NCBI RefSeq assembly: GCF_019075875.1
Contig: NZ_JAHOOZ010000001.1
Span: 1,674,001 to 1,738,000 of the forward strand
DNA: 64,000 nt
Direction: 5' to 3'
DNA from: Novosphingobium sp. G106
Lineage (GTDB): Bacteria > Pseudomonadota > Alphaproteobacteria > Sphingomonadales > Sphingomonadaceae
The notes beneath the pieces were generated by a model. It worked only from the letters and a program-made list of their open reading frames with translations, did no database searches and was not told the DNA's origin. The first letter of the stretch is position 1. The number at the start of each line of letters is the position of its first letter. Shown here in pieces: positions 27,424 to 36,291 of the stretch. The position numbers and the translations under genes were made by a program.

Positions 27424-29366
27424 CGGCCCTGCCTCGATCGGCGATAGGCGATCTTGCCGCGGGCGACGTAGCGCTTGAGGTCACTCGCAACGCGGCCGAT
27501 CAGGGCGAGCACGCCGCCCAGGCCGATCATGATTCCGCCCAGCCAGATCATCGTGACGAAAGGCTTCCACCAGAGACGGAGCTGCCAGCGACCATCATCG
27601 GCTTCCTCGCCGAGCACGGCATAGAGTTGGCCGTTCCAACGCGTCAGCAACGCGGATTCGCTGGTCTGCTGCGGGGGCGTCCAGAAGAACCGCGCCTGCG
27701 GGTGGGCGATAGTCGGCGTGCCGTCGGCATAGGATGCATGCAGTTCGGCTTCGAGCGCGGTCCAGTTCGGGCCGGCGACGGGCTCTACCTTTTCGAGCTT
27801 CACTTTCCAGGGGCCAACCGCGGTGGTCTCGCCGACCCGCGCGGCGACGAGCTTCTCGACGGAGAAGGCGCTCTCGCTGGCCATGCCGAACAGCGCGACG
27901 GCGATGCCAAGATGCGCGATGACCATGCCCCAGACCGGCAGCGGCGTGCGGCGCAGGTTGCGGCCGCGCAGCGGCAGCAGGCTGGCGACGAACAGGCCGC
28001 AGGCGAAAGTCAGGCCGATGAAGGGCAGCAGCTTGGCGTTGGCCCAGACGGCAAGGCCGATCGCCACGAGCACGGCAACCGCTAGCGGCACGACCAAGCC
28101 CATGCCCACGCGCGAGAACGCGTCGCGCCGCCAGCGCAGCAGCGGACCGATGGCCATGACGATAAGCATGGGCACGACGAACAGCGCGCTCATCGGATTG
28201 AAGTAGGGCGGCCCGACCGAAACCTTGGCGCCCATGGCCTCGGCCACCAGCGGATAGAGCGTGCCGAACAGCACGATGCCCAGCACCGCCGACAGCATGA
28301 CGTTGTTGAACACAAGCGCGCCCTCGCGGCTGACCGGGGCGAAGCGTTCGCCCTCGGTCACGCTGCCGGCGCGCAGGGCGAACAGGGTCAGCGCGCCGCC
28401 GATGTTGATCGCCAGCAGCGCGAGAATGAAAGTGCCGCGCTCGGGATCGACCGCGAAGGCATGGACGCTGGTGAGGATGCCCGAACGCACGAGGAATGTG
28501 CCGATCATCGACATCGAGAAAGCGACGACGCCCAGCATGATCGTCCAGGCGCGCAGAGCGTTACGCGCGGCCAGCACGCCGACCGAATGCAGCAGCGCCG
28601 TCGCGGCGAGCCAGGGCATCAACGAGGCGTTCTCGACCGGATCCCAAAACCACCAGCCGCCCCAGCCGAGTTCGTAATAGGCCCAGTAGGATCCCGCGGT
28701 GATGCCCAGCGTCAGGAAAATCCAGGCGCCCAACACCCAGGGCCGCATGGCGCGGGCGAAGGCCGGGCCGACTTCACGCGTGATGAGCGCCCCGATCGCG
28801 AAGCTGAACGCGACCGAAAGCCCGACGTAGCCGAGGTAGAGCGTCGGCGGATGGAACGCGAGGCCGAGGTCCTGGAGCAGCGGATTGAGCCCCTGCCCTT
28901 CCGCGGGGACCGGGCTCAGCCGTTCGAACGGGTTCGAGGAGAACAGCAGGAAAGCGTAGAAGCCGAGGCTGACGAAGGCCTGCCCGGCGAGCGTCGCCAG
29001 CATCGTCCGCTCGGGCAGCCGCCGCTCGACCAGCGCGACGAAGCCGCCGGCGAGCCCCATCACGGTCACCCAGAGCAGCATCGAACCCTCGTGGTTGCCC
29101 CAGGTTCCGGCGAACTTGTAGATGAACGGCTTGGCCGAATGCGAGTTCATCGCCACCAGCTTGACCGAGAGATCGGTGCGGCAGAACAGCAGGATCAGCG
29201 CGGCGAAGGCCGTGGCGCAGAGCAGGCCCTGGACGATCGCCACGGGCCGAACCACCGGTGCCAGTGCCTCGCCATTCCTCGTCAGCCCGAGCGAACCCGC
29301 GAGCAATTGCAGCCCCGCCAGGGCAGCGGCGAGCCAGAGCGCCGCCAGGCCGAATTCTGCGATCAT
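27420..29366 (-). CDS. ccmF: Cytochrome c heme lyase CcmF
   Basis: A 648-residue polytopic protein of normal length. It contains the heme-handling WWD motif (GWGGWWFWDPVENASLMPWL) and conserved periplasmic histidines. CcmF takes heme from holo-CcmE and ligates it to apocytochrome c together with CcmH and CcmI. The start ATG overlaps the ccmE stop (ATGA). Confidence 0.97.
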   Translation of the reverse strand: MIAEFGLAALWLAAALAGLQLLAGSLGLTRNGEALAPVVRPVAIVQGLLCATAFAALILLFCRTDLSVKLVAMNSHSAKPFIYKFAGTWGNHEGSMLLWVTVMGLAGGFVALVERRLPERTMLATLAGQAFVSLGFYAFLLFSSNPFERLSPVPAEGQGLNPLLQDLGLAFHPPTLYLGYVGLSVAFSFAIGALITREVGPAFARAMRPWVLGAWIFLTLGITAGSYWAYYELGWGGWWFWDPVENASLMPWLAATALLHSVGVLAARNALRAWTIMLGVVAFSMSMIGTFLVRSGILTSVHAFAVDPERGTFILALLAINIGGALTLFALRAGSVTEGERFAPVSREGALVFNNVMLSAVLGIVLFGTLYPLVAEAMGAKVSVGPPYFNPMSALFVVPMLIVMAIGPLLRWRRDAFSRVGMGLVVPLAVAVLVAIGLAVWANAKLLPFIGLTFACGLFVASLLPLRGRNLRRTPLPVWGMVIAHLGIAVALFGMASESAFSVEKLVAARVGETTAVGPWKVKLEKVEPVAGPNWTALEAELHASYADGTPTIAHPQARFFWTPPQQTSESALLTRWNGQLYAVLGEEADDGRWQLRLWWKPFVTMIWLGGIMIGLGGVLALIGRVASDLKRYVARGKIAYRRSRQGR

Positions 29367-29833
29367 TTGGTTTCGGCCACCACTTGCCTGGCCTGGGCCT
29401 CGGTCATTTCCTTCATCTCGCGCGGCACATAGCGCTCGTCGTGCTTGGCGAGCAGATTGTCGGCGATGAATGTACCGTCCCTCGCCAGCTTGCCCTCGGC
29501 GACGACGCCCGAGCCTTCGACGAAAAGCGAAGGCACGATGCCGCGGAACCGCACGGGCACGCGCGCCTTGCCGTCCTGGACGACGAAAGCGATGGTCACG
29601 CCATCGGGCTCCGTCTTGATCGAGCCTCTCTCGACCATGCCGCCCAGCCGCACGCCGCGGTCTGGATCAGGCCGGCTGGCGAGGATTTCGCTCGGCACGT
29701 AGAAATAGGATGCCTGGCTGCGCAGGCCCCAGATCGCCAGCAGCACTGCAGCGATCAGCGCAGCGAGCGCGATGACGATCAGCACGAGCCGCTGGTGCTT
29801 GGCCTTCATCGCTGGGGCAGTCTGCACACTCAC
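29363..29833 (-). CDS. ccmE: Periplasmic heme chaperone CcmE
   Basis: A 156-residue protein with one N-terminal anchor and an OB-fold. The covalent heme histidine is His131 in LLAKHDERYVP. The start is taken as the GTG at 29833, because it overlaps the ccmD stop (GTGA) like the other junctions in this operon and has GGAG upstream. The ATG eight codons later (29809) is the alternative and has no ribosome site. CcmE carries heme from CcmC to CcmF. Confidence 0.93.
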   Translation of the reverse strand: MSVQTAPAMKAKHQRLVLIVIALAALIAAVLLAIWGLRSQASYFYVPSEILASRPDPDRGVRLGGMVERGSIKTEPDGVTIAFVVQDGKARVPVRFRGIVPSLFVEGSGVVAEGKLARDGTFIADNLLAKHDERYVPREMKEMTEAQARQVVAETK

Positions 29834-29970
29834 TGCTCGCGGCTCCGTTCGCGGCGGCGCTCGGCCCGGCGCATCGACGCGAGGCTCCACGCCACCATCA
29901 GCGCGGTTCCGCCGACGCCGATGGCATAGGCGGCATAGACGAAGGTCCAGGGATCGAGTGCCTCGCGCAT
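29830..29970 (-). CDS. ccmD: Heme exporter protein CcmD
   Basis: A 46-residue membrane protein. It has one span (FVYAAYAIGVGGTALMVAW) followed by a basic tail (RRAERRRERSREQ), the standard CcmD layout. CcmD helps release holo-CcmE from the CcmABC complex. Its ATG overlaps the ccmC stop by one base (TGATG) and its stop overlaps the ccmE GTG. It is often missed because of its size. Confidence 0.9.
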   Translation of the reverse strand: MREALDPWTFVYAAYAIGVGGTALMVAWSLASMRRAERRRERSREQ

Positions 29971-30698
29971 CAGGCGAAGGCCCCGGCAGAGGCCTTGCGA
30001 CGCAGACGCGCCTCGGCCTGGATATCGGCGAGGATCGCGCGCATCCGCGCGAGCACGACACCGCCGAAGATCAGCGAGAACCCTATCGTCGCGATCAGCA
30101 GCGGCACGAGGAAATCGGCGGCCATCGCCGACTTGCCGAGGGTGATGCTCGGCGGCTGGTGCAGGCTGTTCCACCAGAGCACCGAATAGTGGATGATCGG
30201 GATGTTGACCGCACCGACGAGGCCGAAAACCGCGGCGACGCGGGCGTTCTGGCCCTCGCCGCTCGCGGCCGAAGCCAGGGCGATATAGCCGAAATAGAGG
30301 AAGAGCAGCACCAGCATCGAGGTCAGCCGCCCGTCCCAGACCCACCAGGTTCCCCAGGCGGGCCGGCCCCAGAGCGAACCCGTCGCCAGGCAGAGCGCGG
30401 TGAAGACCGCACCCGGAACCGCCGAAGCGCGCGCGGCGATGCCGGCCAGCGGATGGCGCCAGACCAGCTCGACCAGGCTCGCCACAGCGACCGCGGTCCA
30501 GCCGCCCATGCCGAGCCAGGCGGCGGGGACGTGGATGTACATGATGCGCACGGTCTCGCCCTGCAGGCCTTCGGCCGGCGCGAAGAACAAGCCCCAGACG
30601 AGCGCTGCGCCGGCCAGGACGATGCCGGGTATCAGCAGCAGCGGCATCAGCCAGCGCGCAATGCGGAGGAAACGGGCAGGATTGGCGAAGCCATGCAT
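29970..30698 (-). CDS. ccmC: Heme exporter protein CcmC
   Basis: A 242-residue, six-span protein with the tryptophan-rich heme motif (GTWWVWDGRLTSM) and the conserved histidines of MYIHVPAAW and IIHYSVLWWN. It loads heme onto CcmE. The ATG at 30698 (MHGFANPARFLRI) is the family start; the open frame extends upstream through the tRNA-His gene and is ignored. The ABC subunits CcmA and CcmB are not adjacent in this window. Confidence 0.95.
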   Translation of the reverse strand: MHGFANPARFLRIARWLMPLLLIPGIVLAGAALVWGLFFAPAEGLQGETVRIMYIHVPAAWLGMGGWTAVAVASLVELVWRHPLAGIAARASAVPGAVFTALCLATGSLWGRPAWGTWWVWDGRLTSMLVLLFLYFGYIALASAASGEGQNARVAAVFGLVGAVNIPIIHYSVLWWNSLHQPPSITLGKSAMAADFLVPLLIATIGFSLIFGGVVLARMRAILADIQAEARLRRKASAGAFA

Positions 30699-30792
30699 GA
30701 TCGCGGCGCTTTTGGCAGCGTGCAGGTCAGCCGGCAAGGGGCAAGACGCGAGTCCTCCCCCGGCAATGAGCCCGTAGTTCTGGGGGAAAGAC

Positions 30793-30870
30793 TGGGGCGA
30801 CCGATGGGGTTCGAACCCACGACCTCCGGTACCACAAACCGGCGCTCTAACCAACTGAGCTACGATCGCC
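30793..30870 (-). tRNA. tRNA-His (GTG)
   Basis: A complete cloverleaf is present: acceptor GCGATCG/CGGTCGC, a D arm, an anticodon stem CCGGT/ACCGG holding loop TTGTGGT with anticodon GTG, a T arm with TTCGAAC, discriminator C73 and encoded CCA. The extra G-1 (position 30870) is encoded and pairs with C73, the usual bacterial histidine identity element. It lies 94 bp upstream of ccmC on the same strand. Confidence 0.97.
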
Positions 30871-31126
30871 ACAAGCGCGCACCGAGGCGCGGCCAATGCC
30901 CGTCCCAAGCTCGAAACCGAGCCATCGGGGCGGGAGCGCGCCTTTGCACAGGCGGCCGAAATTGGGAAGCAAAAACTGCGCGCCGCATCGCCGGACGCGA
31001 TTTTCTTCGGCACGCCCCCCGCCTATAGCTCTGCCCCATGACCGGCCCCGGCGAATCGTCCGCGCAGCATCTGCTGACCTTTCCGCGCATGCAGCGCGTG
31101 CCCTCCCCCGGCTCGAACTCTTCATC

Positions 31127-31672
31127 ATGCGCGATTTTCTCTCCGCGGAAGACTGCGCCGCGCTGGTCGACCGGATCGATGCGCGCCGCCGGCCCTCGAC
31201 CATCGCCGACGCCAACGGCGACGACTATTTCCGGACCAGCGAGACCTGCGATCTCGATGCCGAAGACGCCGTGGTCATGGGGCTGAATGCGAGGCTGGCC
31301 GCCGTTTCCGGGATAGACCCAGCCTATGGCGAGCCGCTGCAGGGCCAGCGCTATGAAGTGGGCCAGGAATTCAAGCCGCATACCGACTATTTCGAGCCTG
31401 GCGGCGCCGACTTCGACACCTATTGCTCAGTCGCCGGCCAGCGCACCTGGACCTTCATGCTCTATCTGAACGATGTCGAGGCGGGCGGCGCGACGCGGTT
31501 CAAGTGGATCGACAAGATGGTCCAGCCCGAGCGCGGCAAGCTGCTCGCCTGGAACAACCGCAAGCCCGACGGCACGGTCAATTCCGCCAGCCTGCACCAC
31601 GGCATGAAAGTTCGCGCCGGCACGAAATACGTGATCACGCGCTGGTACCGCGAGCGGCCCTGGGGCTGGTGA
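31127..31672 (+). CDS. Prolyl-4-hydroxylase-like 2OG-Fe(II) oxygenase, N-terminus in another frame
   Basis: The intact part is 181 residues from MRDFLSAEDCAALV, a P4H-type double-stranded beta-helix. The iron ligands are visible in KPHTDYF (His-x-Asp) and in a distal histidine of SLHHGMKVRAG; the 2OG-binding lysine is in GTKYVITRWYRER. Homologues usually have about 30 more N-terminal residues. A matching stretch beginning at the ATG at 31038 (MTGPGESSAQHLLTFP, then RMQRVPSPG) lies one frame off and joins at about 31105-31114. So either a base is missing there or translation starts at 31127. The substrate (protein or small molecule) is unknown. Confidence 0.8.
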   Translation: MRDFLSAEDCAALVDRIDARRRPSTIADANGDDYFRTSETCDLDAEDAVVMGLNARLAAVSGIDPAYGEPLQGQRYEVGQEFKPHTDYFEPGGADFDTYCSVAGQRTWTFMLYLNDVEAGGATRFKWIDKMVQPERGKLLAWNNRKPDGTVNSASLHHGMKVRAGTKYVITRWYRERPWGW

Positions 31673-31898
31673 GGACTTGGGGGCAAACGGGGCCGAACGA
31701 TACGCGGTACGATCGGGAGACCGCGGACCGCTCGGCCCCAGCAACGCGCGTTTCGCCGCAACGCTGCTTCCTTTGCCCCTGTCAGGCCGATGGGACCATC
31801 CGCGTGACTTGAGCAACATAGCCTATCGGGCAATAGCGGCGGTGAGGTTGAGCACAAAACCGGTGTGAGTTTTCGCACATCGCGAATGGTGCAACGAA

Positions 31899-31926
31899 AA
31901 AGGGCGGCCCCGCGGGACCGCCCTTT
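31899..31926 (-). terminator. Rho-independent terminator of rpmE
   Basis: AAAGGGCGG pairs with CCGCCCTTT and is followed by further T residues on the minus strand, 23 bases beyond the rpmE stop. The 31673-31898 region beyond it holds no supportable gene, only a GGGGCCGA/TCGGCCCC inverted pair. Confidence 0.85.
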
Positions 31927-31949
31927 GAACTTCTCGGCGATGGACCGGA

Positions 31950-32177
31950 TCAGTCCTTCTTGAGCGTGAGCCCACCGAAGCGCTTCTTGAACTGCGCGAC
32001 GCGGCCGCCATCCTGAAGCTGCGCCTTGCCGCCGGTCCAGGCCGGGTGCGAGGTCGGATCGATCTCGAGCACCAGCGTATCGCCTTCCTTGCCCCAAGTG
32101 GAGCGCGTCTCGAAGACGGTACCGTCGGTCATCTGGACCTTGATCATGTGATAGTCGGGATGGATATCGGCTTTCAT
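31950..32177 (-). CDS. rpmE: 50S ribosomal protein L31
   Basis: A 75-residue ribosomal protein with the alphaproteobacterial L31 sequence [14 protein letters not shown] and [11 protein letters not shown]. It has no cysteines, so it is the zinc-independent (C-minus) form. The frame extends 24 codons upstream, but the ATG at 32177 is canonical. It has its own terminator. Confidence 0.96.
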   Translation of the reverse strand: MKADIHPDYHMIKVQMTDGTVFETRSTWGKEGDTLVLEIDPTSHPAWTGGKAQLQDGGRVAQFKKRFGGLTLKKD

Positions 32178-32259
32178 CGCATTCACTTTCGCTGCGGCCG
32201 GTTCCGACCGGCCTGAATGAAGCGGCGCGCATAGCGAGCTACGCCGCAAAACGCAACCG

Positions 32260-32350
32260 CTCAGACTGGCCCACCCCCACCCCCTCCTGCATGCGGGAGA
32301 GGAGCGAGACTTGGTCGCGCGCTGCGCGGCCTAGTCGCTACGGGGTGAGT
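32260..32350. repeat. Intergenic C-rich / palindromic element upstream of rpmE
   Basis: Between rpmE and fabZ lies a C-rich tract (CCCACCCCCACCCCCTCCTG) running into CTCCTGCATGCGGGAG, an imperfect hairpin, and a GCGCGCTGCGCGGC palindrome. It has the look of dispersed extragenic palindromes. No coding content is seen. Confidence 0.35.
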
Positions 32351-32356
32351 TCGAAA

Positions 32357-32845
32357 TCAACCCTCTGGCGGATCGGCGATCATTGCGGTGAAATTCACCT
32401 CGCAGGTCACCTTGCCCTCGACCGTGGCCTTGCCCCAGAACTTGCAGACCCGCGCCCGCTTCTGGACGAAGCCGACGTTGAGTTCGAGCAGGCAGCCCGG
32501 CTCGACCGGAGCGCGGAACTTCGCCTCTTCGATCGCCATGAAATAGACCAGCTTGCTCGAGCCGGCGAGTTCCAGCGATTCGATCGCCAGGATCGCCGCC
32601 GCCTGGGCCAGCGCCTCGATCTGGAGCACGCCGGGCATGATCGGCCGACCGGGGAAATGGCCCTGGAAGAACTGCTCGTTGAAAGTGACCGCCTTGAGCG
32701 CGCGAATTTCCTCGCCGATCTCGAGCGAAAGCACCTTGTCGACGAGCAGCAGCGGATAGCGGTGCGGCAGCGCGTTCAGAATCTTGCGGATGTCGTAAAC
32801 GACAGCCGCCGTCGCCGGCGCACCGCTATCCGTGGTCTCGGTCAT
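32357..32845 (-). CDS. fabZ: 3-hydroxyacyl-ACP dehydratase FabZ
   Basis: A 162-residue hot-dog-fold dehydratase of the fatty acid elongation cycle. The catalytic histidine is His63 in [12 protein letters not shown] and the catalytic glutamate is about Glu77 in VLQIEALAQ. It follows skp by 15 bp on the same strand. In many Gram-negatives lpxD lies between skp and fabZ and lpxA/lpxB follow; here both are missing. Confidence 0.96.
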   Translation of the reverse strand: MTETTDSGAPATAAVVYDIRKILNALPHRYPLLLVDKVLSLEIGEEIRALKAVTFNEQFFQGHFPGRPIMPGVLQIEALAQAAAILAIESLELAGSSKLVYFMAIEEAKFRAPVEPGCLLELNVGFVQKRARVCKFWGKATVEGKVTCEVNFTAMIADPPEG

Positions 32846-32860
32846 CGTCGCGGGCTACCC

Positions 32861-33547
32861 TCAGCGGCCCGAAGGGGCCGGCTGAGCGGGGGCCGTCGCT
32901 GCGGGCCGCTGGCCCTGCTGGGCCGCCTGCTGCGCCTGCTGCTCCCGCACTTCGCGCGGCAGCCAGCCCGCGGGCGGGACGAGCTGCGCCGAAGGCAGCG
33001 CCGTGTTGAGCTCGGCCACGATGTCCTGGTTCAAGTTGTAGGCGCTGTTGTTCATCGCCAGCACCGCCTGGGGCGAAAGCAGCAGCGAGACCTTCTTCTT
33101 CGCCATCGCAGCCTTCACCGCAGCGTCGAGCTTGTCGGAAATCTGCTCGGTCACATAGGCCTCGGAAAGGCCCACCGGCTGCAGGATCTGGCGCAGTTCC
33201 TGCTCACCCGCCTGTTGGATCTGCTGGATCTGCCCGGCTTGCTGCTGCAGCGCGGCCTGGTTGGGCGAAGCCGCCTGGCGATCGGCGTTGAACTTGGTGA
33301 CCAGCGGCTGGAGCTGCGCGGTGATCGCGCTGCGGCGCGCTTCAGCCTGATCGATCTGCGCCTTATAGGTCACCGGGCGCTGCTGCTGCGCGGTCTTGTA
33401 GGCGTTGGAATTGGCAACCGCGCCGTCGAGATCGGCGACGGCCAGGCCCGGAACCAGCGGACCGACGGCTTGGGCCTGAACGAGAGCGGGCTGTGCAGCA
33501 GTCAGCATCAGACCGGCCAGGGCGAACGATTTGAGAAGCGTTTTCAT
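32861..33547 (-). CDS. Periplasmic chaperone Skp/OmpH
   Basis: A 228-residue protein with a signal peptide ending at about LVQAQA (residue 26) and a Gln/Ala-rich helical body predicted to form the tentacle coiled coils of Skp, which escorts unfolded outer-membrane proteins to BamA. The C-terminal tail is Gln/Ala/Pro-rich and longer than E. coli Skp. The start overlaps the bamA stop (TGATG), so it is coupled to its partner. Confidence 0.88.
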   Translation of the reverse strand: MKTLLKSFALAGLMLTAAQPALVQAQAVGPLVPGLAVADLDGAVANSNAYKTAQQQRPVTYKAQIDQAEARRSAITAQLQPLVTKFNADRQAASPNQAALQQQAGQIQQIQQAGEQELRQILQPVGLSEAYVTEQISDKLDAAVKAAMAKKKVSLLLSPQAVLAMNNSAYNLNQDIVAELNTALPSAQLVPPAGWLPREVREQQAQQAAQQGQRPAATAPAQPAPSGR

Positions 33548-36291
33548 CAGAACTGAGTTCCCACGTTGAAAGTGAATGACTTGGTGTCGTCGCCCTGCTG
33601 CTTCAGCAGGACCTTGGAGAAATCGATGCGGAAGGGCCCGAAAGGCGAGTTCCAGTTGACGCCGATACCGATGGCGAGGCGCGGCTTCCAGGTATCACCG
33701 TAGAAGAACTCTTGGAACGCATAGCTCGTCCCGGCTTTCGCGACGCCATCGCCGCTGGTCGTGCAGTTCGCAGCGCTTTCCGGCTGCGAATTGGCCGCAA
33801 CCTGGGTCGTCACCCCTAAGCAGGTCACGTTGTACAGCGGAACGCCGTTGGTGTCCTTCGACTGGATGAAAAGACCGCCTGGGCCGGTATCGCCGCCCGG
33901 AACCGTCGGTTGAGGCCTGCGGACGCCCCAAACGGCGCCGACATCGGCGAAGATCGACGGGCGCAGACCAAGTTCCTTCGCACCCGATCCCAGTGGAATC
34001 TCCAACTCGGCGCGGCCCATGTAGTAGTACTTGCCGCCGAGCGAATCGTCAGTCCACTGATTGCGATCCTGCGAGACCTCGTTAGGTCCAATCACCCCAT
34101 CGCCGTTGACGTCGGTGTAGAACTTGCGGATGACGCGCGGACCGACGCCGCGGATGTCGAAGCCGCGCATCTGCGGCTCGCCGAGATAGAAACGGTCGGT
34201 CAGGCGGACGTCGTCGATACCCTTGGCCGGATCGCCGCTGTTGTCGAACGACTTGATCAGGCCGCCTTCGCCCGACAGCGAGAAGATGAAGCCCTTGCCC
34301 AGCGGGAAGTAGCGCGCTGCGTTCGCGCGGATACGGCCATATTTCACCGATCCGCCAAGGCCGGCGAATTCGCCGCCGAGCGAGGCAAGCCAGCCGCGCG
34401 ACGGGTGCACGCGGTTGTCGAGCGTGTCGTAGATCAACGACAGGCCGAGGATCGAGCTGGTCCGCTTGCCGATCGCTTCGCAGAGGTAGCGGCCGGCGAG
34501 CAAGGGGTCGCACTCCTGCAGGCCTGGCGTCAGGCGGTCAGTGTAGAACTGGTTCTTGTCGAGCGACACGTCGTCGTAATTGAGCGTGTAGCTGCCGACC
34601 GCGGTCAGGAACTCGGTCAGCGGCACGCCCGCGCGCAGCTGGAAACCGGTCGTCGCCTGCTGGTAGGTCGTGTTGCGATCGTCGTTGTAGTAATTGAAGC
34701 TGTTGTAGTCGCGGCGATAGATGCTGACCGAGGCCGATACGTTCTTGTCGAACAGGTACGGCTCGGTGAAGCTCGTCTCGATGCTCTTCGTGTATTTCGA
34801 GTAGGAGCCCGAGATGCCCACTGTCTGGCCGCGACCGCGGAAGTTGCGCTGCTGGACCGAGGCCTGGAAGATGAAGCTCTCGATCGACGAGAAACCGGCC
34901 GAAAGCTGCAGTTCGCCGGTCGGCTTCTCCTCGACGTTGGCTTCGAGAACGATGCGGTCCTGCGCGGAGCCGGGCTTCTGCTCGACTTCGAACTTCTCCT
35001 GGAAGTAGCCCAGCGACTTGATGCGGTTGGTCGAACGCTTGACCTGCAGCGAGTTGAAGGCGTCGCCCTCGGCGATGCGGAACTCGCGGCGGACGACCTT
35101 GTCCTGGGTCAGCGTGTTGCCGTTGACGTCGATCCGCTCGACATAGACGCGCGGCGCCTCGGAAATGACGAAGTTGACCCCCATCGTGAGGTCGTCTTTG
35201 CTGCGATTGTAGTCGGGCCGAACGTCGGCGAAGGCATAGCCGAAGGCACCGGCCGTTTCGTTCAGCTTCTCGATGGTGTCTTCCACCATCTTGGCGTTGT
35301 ACCAGTCGCCCTTGTGCATCGGCAGCTGCTTGGCAAGCTGCTCGCCGTCGAAGTCGCGCAGCTGGCTGTCGACCTTGACGTCGCCGAACTTGTAGCGCTG
35401 GCCTTCCTCCACCACGTAAGTGATGATGAAGTCCTTCTTGTCCGGCGTCAGCTCGGCCACGCCCGAGACGACGCGGAAATCGGCATAGCCTTTGGTCAGG
35501 TAGAACTGGCGCAGCTTCTGCTGGTCGAAGGCCATGCGATCGGGATCGTAGCTGGTGCCCGAACTGAACAGGCGGGTGAAGCTGGTCTGCTTCGTCACCA
35601 TCTCGCCGCGCAGTTCACCGTCGGAGAACTTCTCGTTGCCGATGATGTTGATCTGGCGAACCTTGGACTTGGGACCCTCGGTAACCTCGAAGACGATGTC
35701 GACGCGGTTCTGCTCGAGCATCACCATCTTGGGCTCGACCGTGGCGGCAAAGCGGCCCTGCCGCTTGTAGAGCTCGATGATGCGGGCGACGTCGGCGCGG
35801 ACCTTGGAGCGCGTGAAGATCTGGCGCGGCGCGACCTTGATCTCCGGCAGGATCTTCTCGTCCTTGATGCGCTTGTTGCCTTCAAGGATGATGCGGTTGA
35901 CGACCGGGTTTTCCTTGACCTGGATGACGACGTTGCCGTTGTCGTTGCGCACCTGAGCATCGGCGAAGAGCTCGGTGGCGAAGAGGTCCTTGAGCGCCTG
36001 GTCGGCCGCGGTCTGGGTATAGGCCTGGCCGACGCGCAGCTTGATGTAGGACAGGATCGTGTCGGCTTCGAGCCGCTGGGCGCCGACCACGGTCAGCGTC
36101 TTGATCGGCATGACCGCGGGGACTTCGACCGCCGGGGCTGCCGGCGCCGCGGCTGCGGGAGCAGGTGCTGCCGGAGCCGCGGAACCTTGGACGGCCGCCT
36201 GGGCATAAACCGGCTGCCCGGCCAGGATCGTGGTCCCCAGAAGCGCCGCCGCCAAACCGGACGCGCGGCGATAGTCAAGGCTGCGAACCAT
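33547..36291 (-). CDS. bamA: Outer-membrane protein assembly factor BamA
   Basis: A 914-residue Omp85 protein, the core of the machinery inserting beta-barrels. It has a signal peptide (to about VYAQA), an Ala/Pro-rich linker, five POTRA domains (about residues 60-430) and a 16-strand barrel ending in FTFNVGTQF, with terminal Phe. The barrel contains the conserved loop-6 region near GEPQMRGFDIRGVGPR. Three close ATGs exist; 36291 (MVRSLDYRR) is chosen because AGGA sits six bases before it. Large extracellular loops with two cysteines (NVTCLG, AANCTT) are unusual. Confidence 0.95.
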   Translation of the reverse strand: MVRSLDYRRASGLAAALLGTTILAGQPVYAQAAVQGSAAPAAPAPAAAAPAAPAVEVPAVMPIKTLTVVGAQRLEADTILSYIKLRVGQAYTQTAADQALKDLFATELFADAQVRNDNGNVVIQVKENPVVNRIILEGNKRIKDEKILPEIKVAPRQIFTRSKVRADVARIIELYKRQGRFAATVEPKMVMLEQNRVDIVFEVTEGPKSKVRQINIIGNEKFSDGELRGEMVTKQTSFTRLFSSGTSYDPDRMAFDQQKLRQFYLTKGYADFRVVSGVAELTPDKKDFIITYVVEEGQRYKFGDVKVDSQLRDFDGEQLAKQLPMHKGDWYNAKMVEDTIEKLNETAGAFGYAFADVRPDYNRSKDDLTMGVNFVISEAPRVYVERIDVNGNTLTQDKVVRREFRIAEGDAFNSLQVKRSTNRIKSLGYFQEKFEVEQKPGSAQDRIVLEANVEEKPTGELQLSAGFSSIESFIFQASVQQRNFRGRGQTVGISGSYSKYTKSIETSFTEPYLFDKNVSASVSIYRRDYNSFNYYNDDRNTTYQQATTGFQLRAGVPLTEFLTAVGSYTLNYDDVSLDKNQFYTDRLTPGLQECDPLLAGRYLCEAIGKRTSSILGLSLIYDTLDNRVHPSRGWLASLGGEFAGLGGSVKYGRIRANAARYFPLGKGFIFSLSGEGGLIKSFDNSGDPAKGIDDVRLTDRFYLGEPQMRGFDIRGVGPRVIRKFYTDVNGDGVIGPNEVSQDRNQWTDDSLGGKYYYMGRAELEIPLGSGAKELGLRPSIFADVGAVWGVRRPQPTVPGGDTGPGGLFIQSKDTNGVPLYNVTCLGVTTQVAANSQPESAANCTTSGDGVAKAGTSYAFQEFFYGDTWKPRLAIGIGVNWNSPFGPFRIDFSKVLLKQQGDDTKSFTFNVGTQF

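Noticed and set aside
30793..30870. tRNA-His as an anomaly for an alphaproteobacterium because G-1 is encoded
   Set aside because: Loss of G-1 is known for Rhizobiales, Rhodobacterales, Caulobacterales and some others; other alphaproteobacteria keep it, so this fits Sphingomonadales.
30896..31126. 77-codon N-terminal extension of the prolyl-hydroxylase-like protein
   Set aside because: Its third codon positions are not GC-biased, and it has no family resemblance or ribosome site. It starts only 26 bp from the divergent tRNA-His gene.
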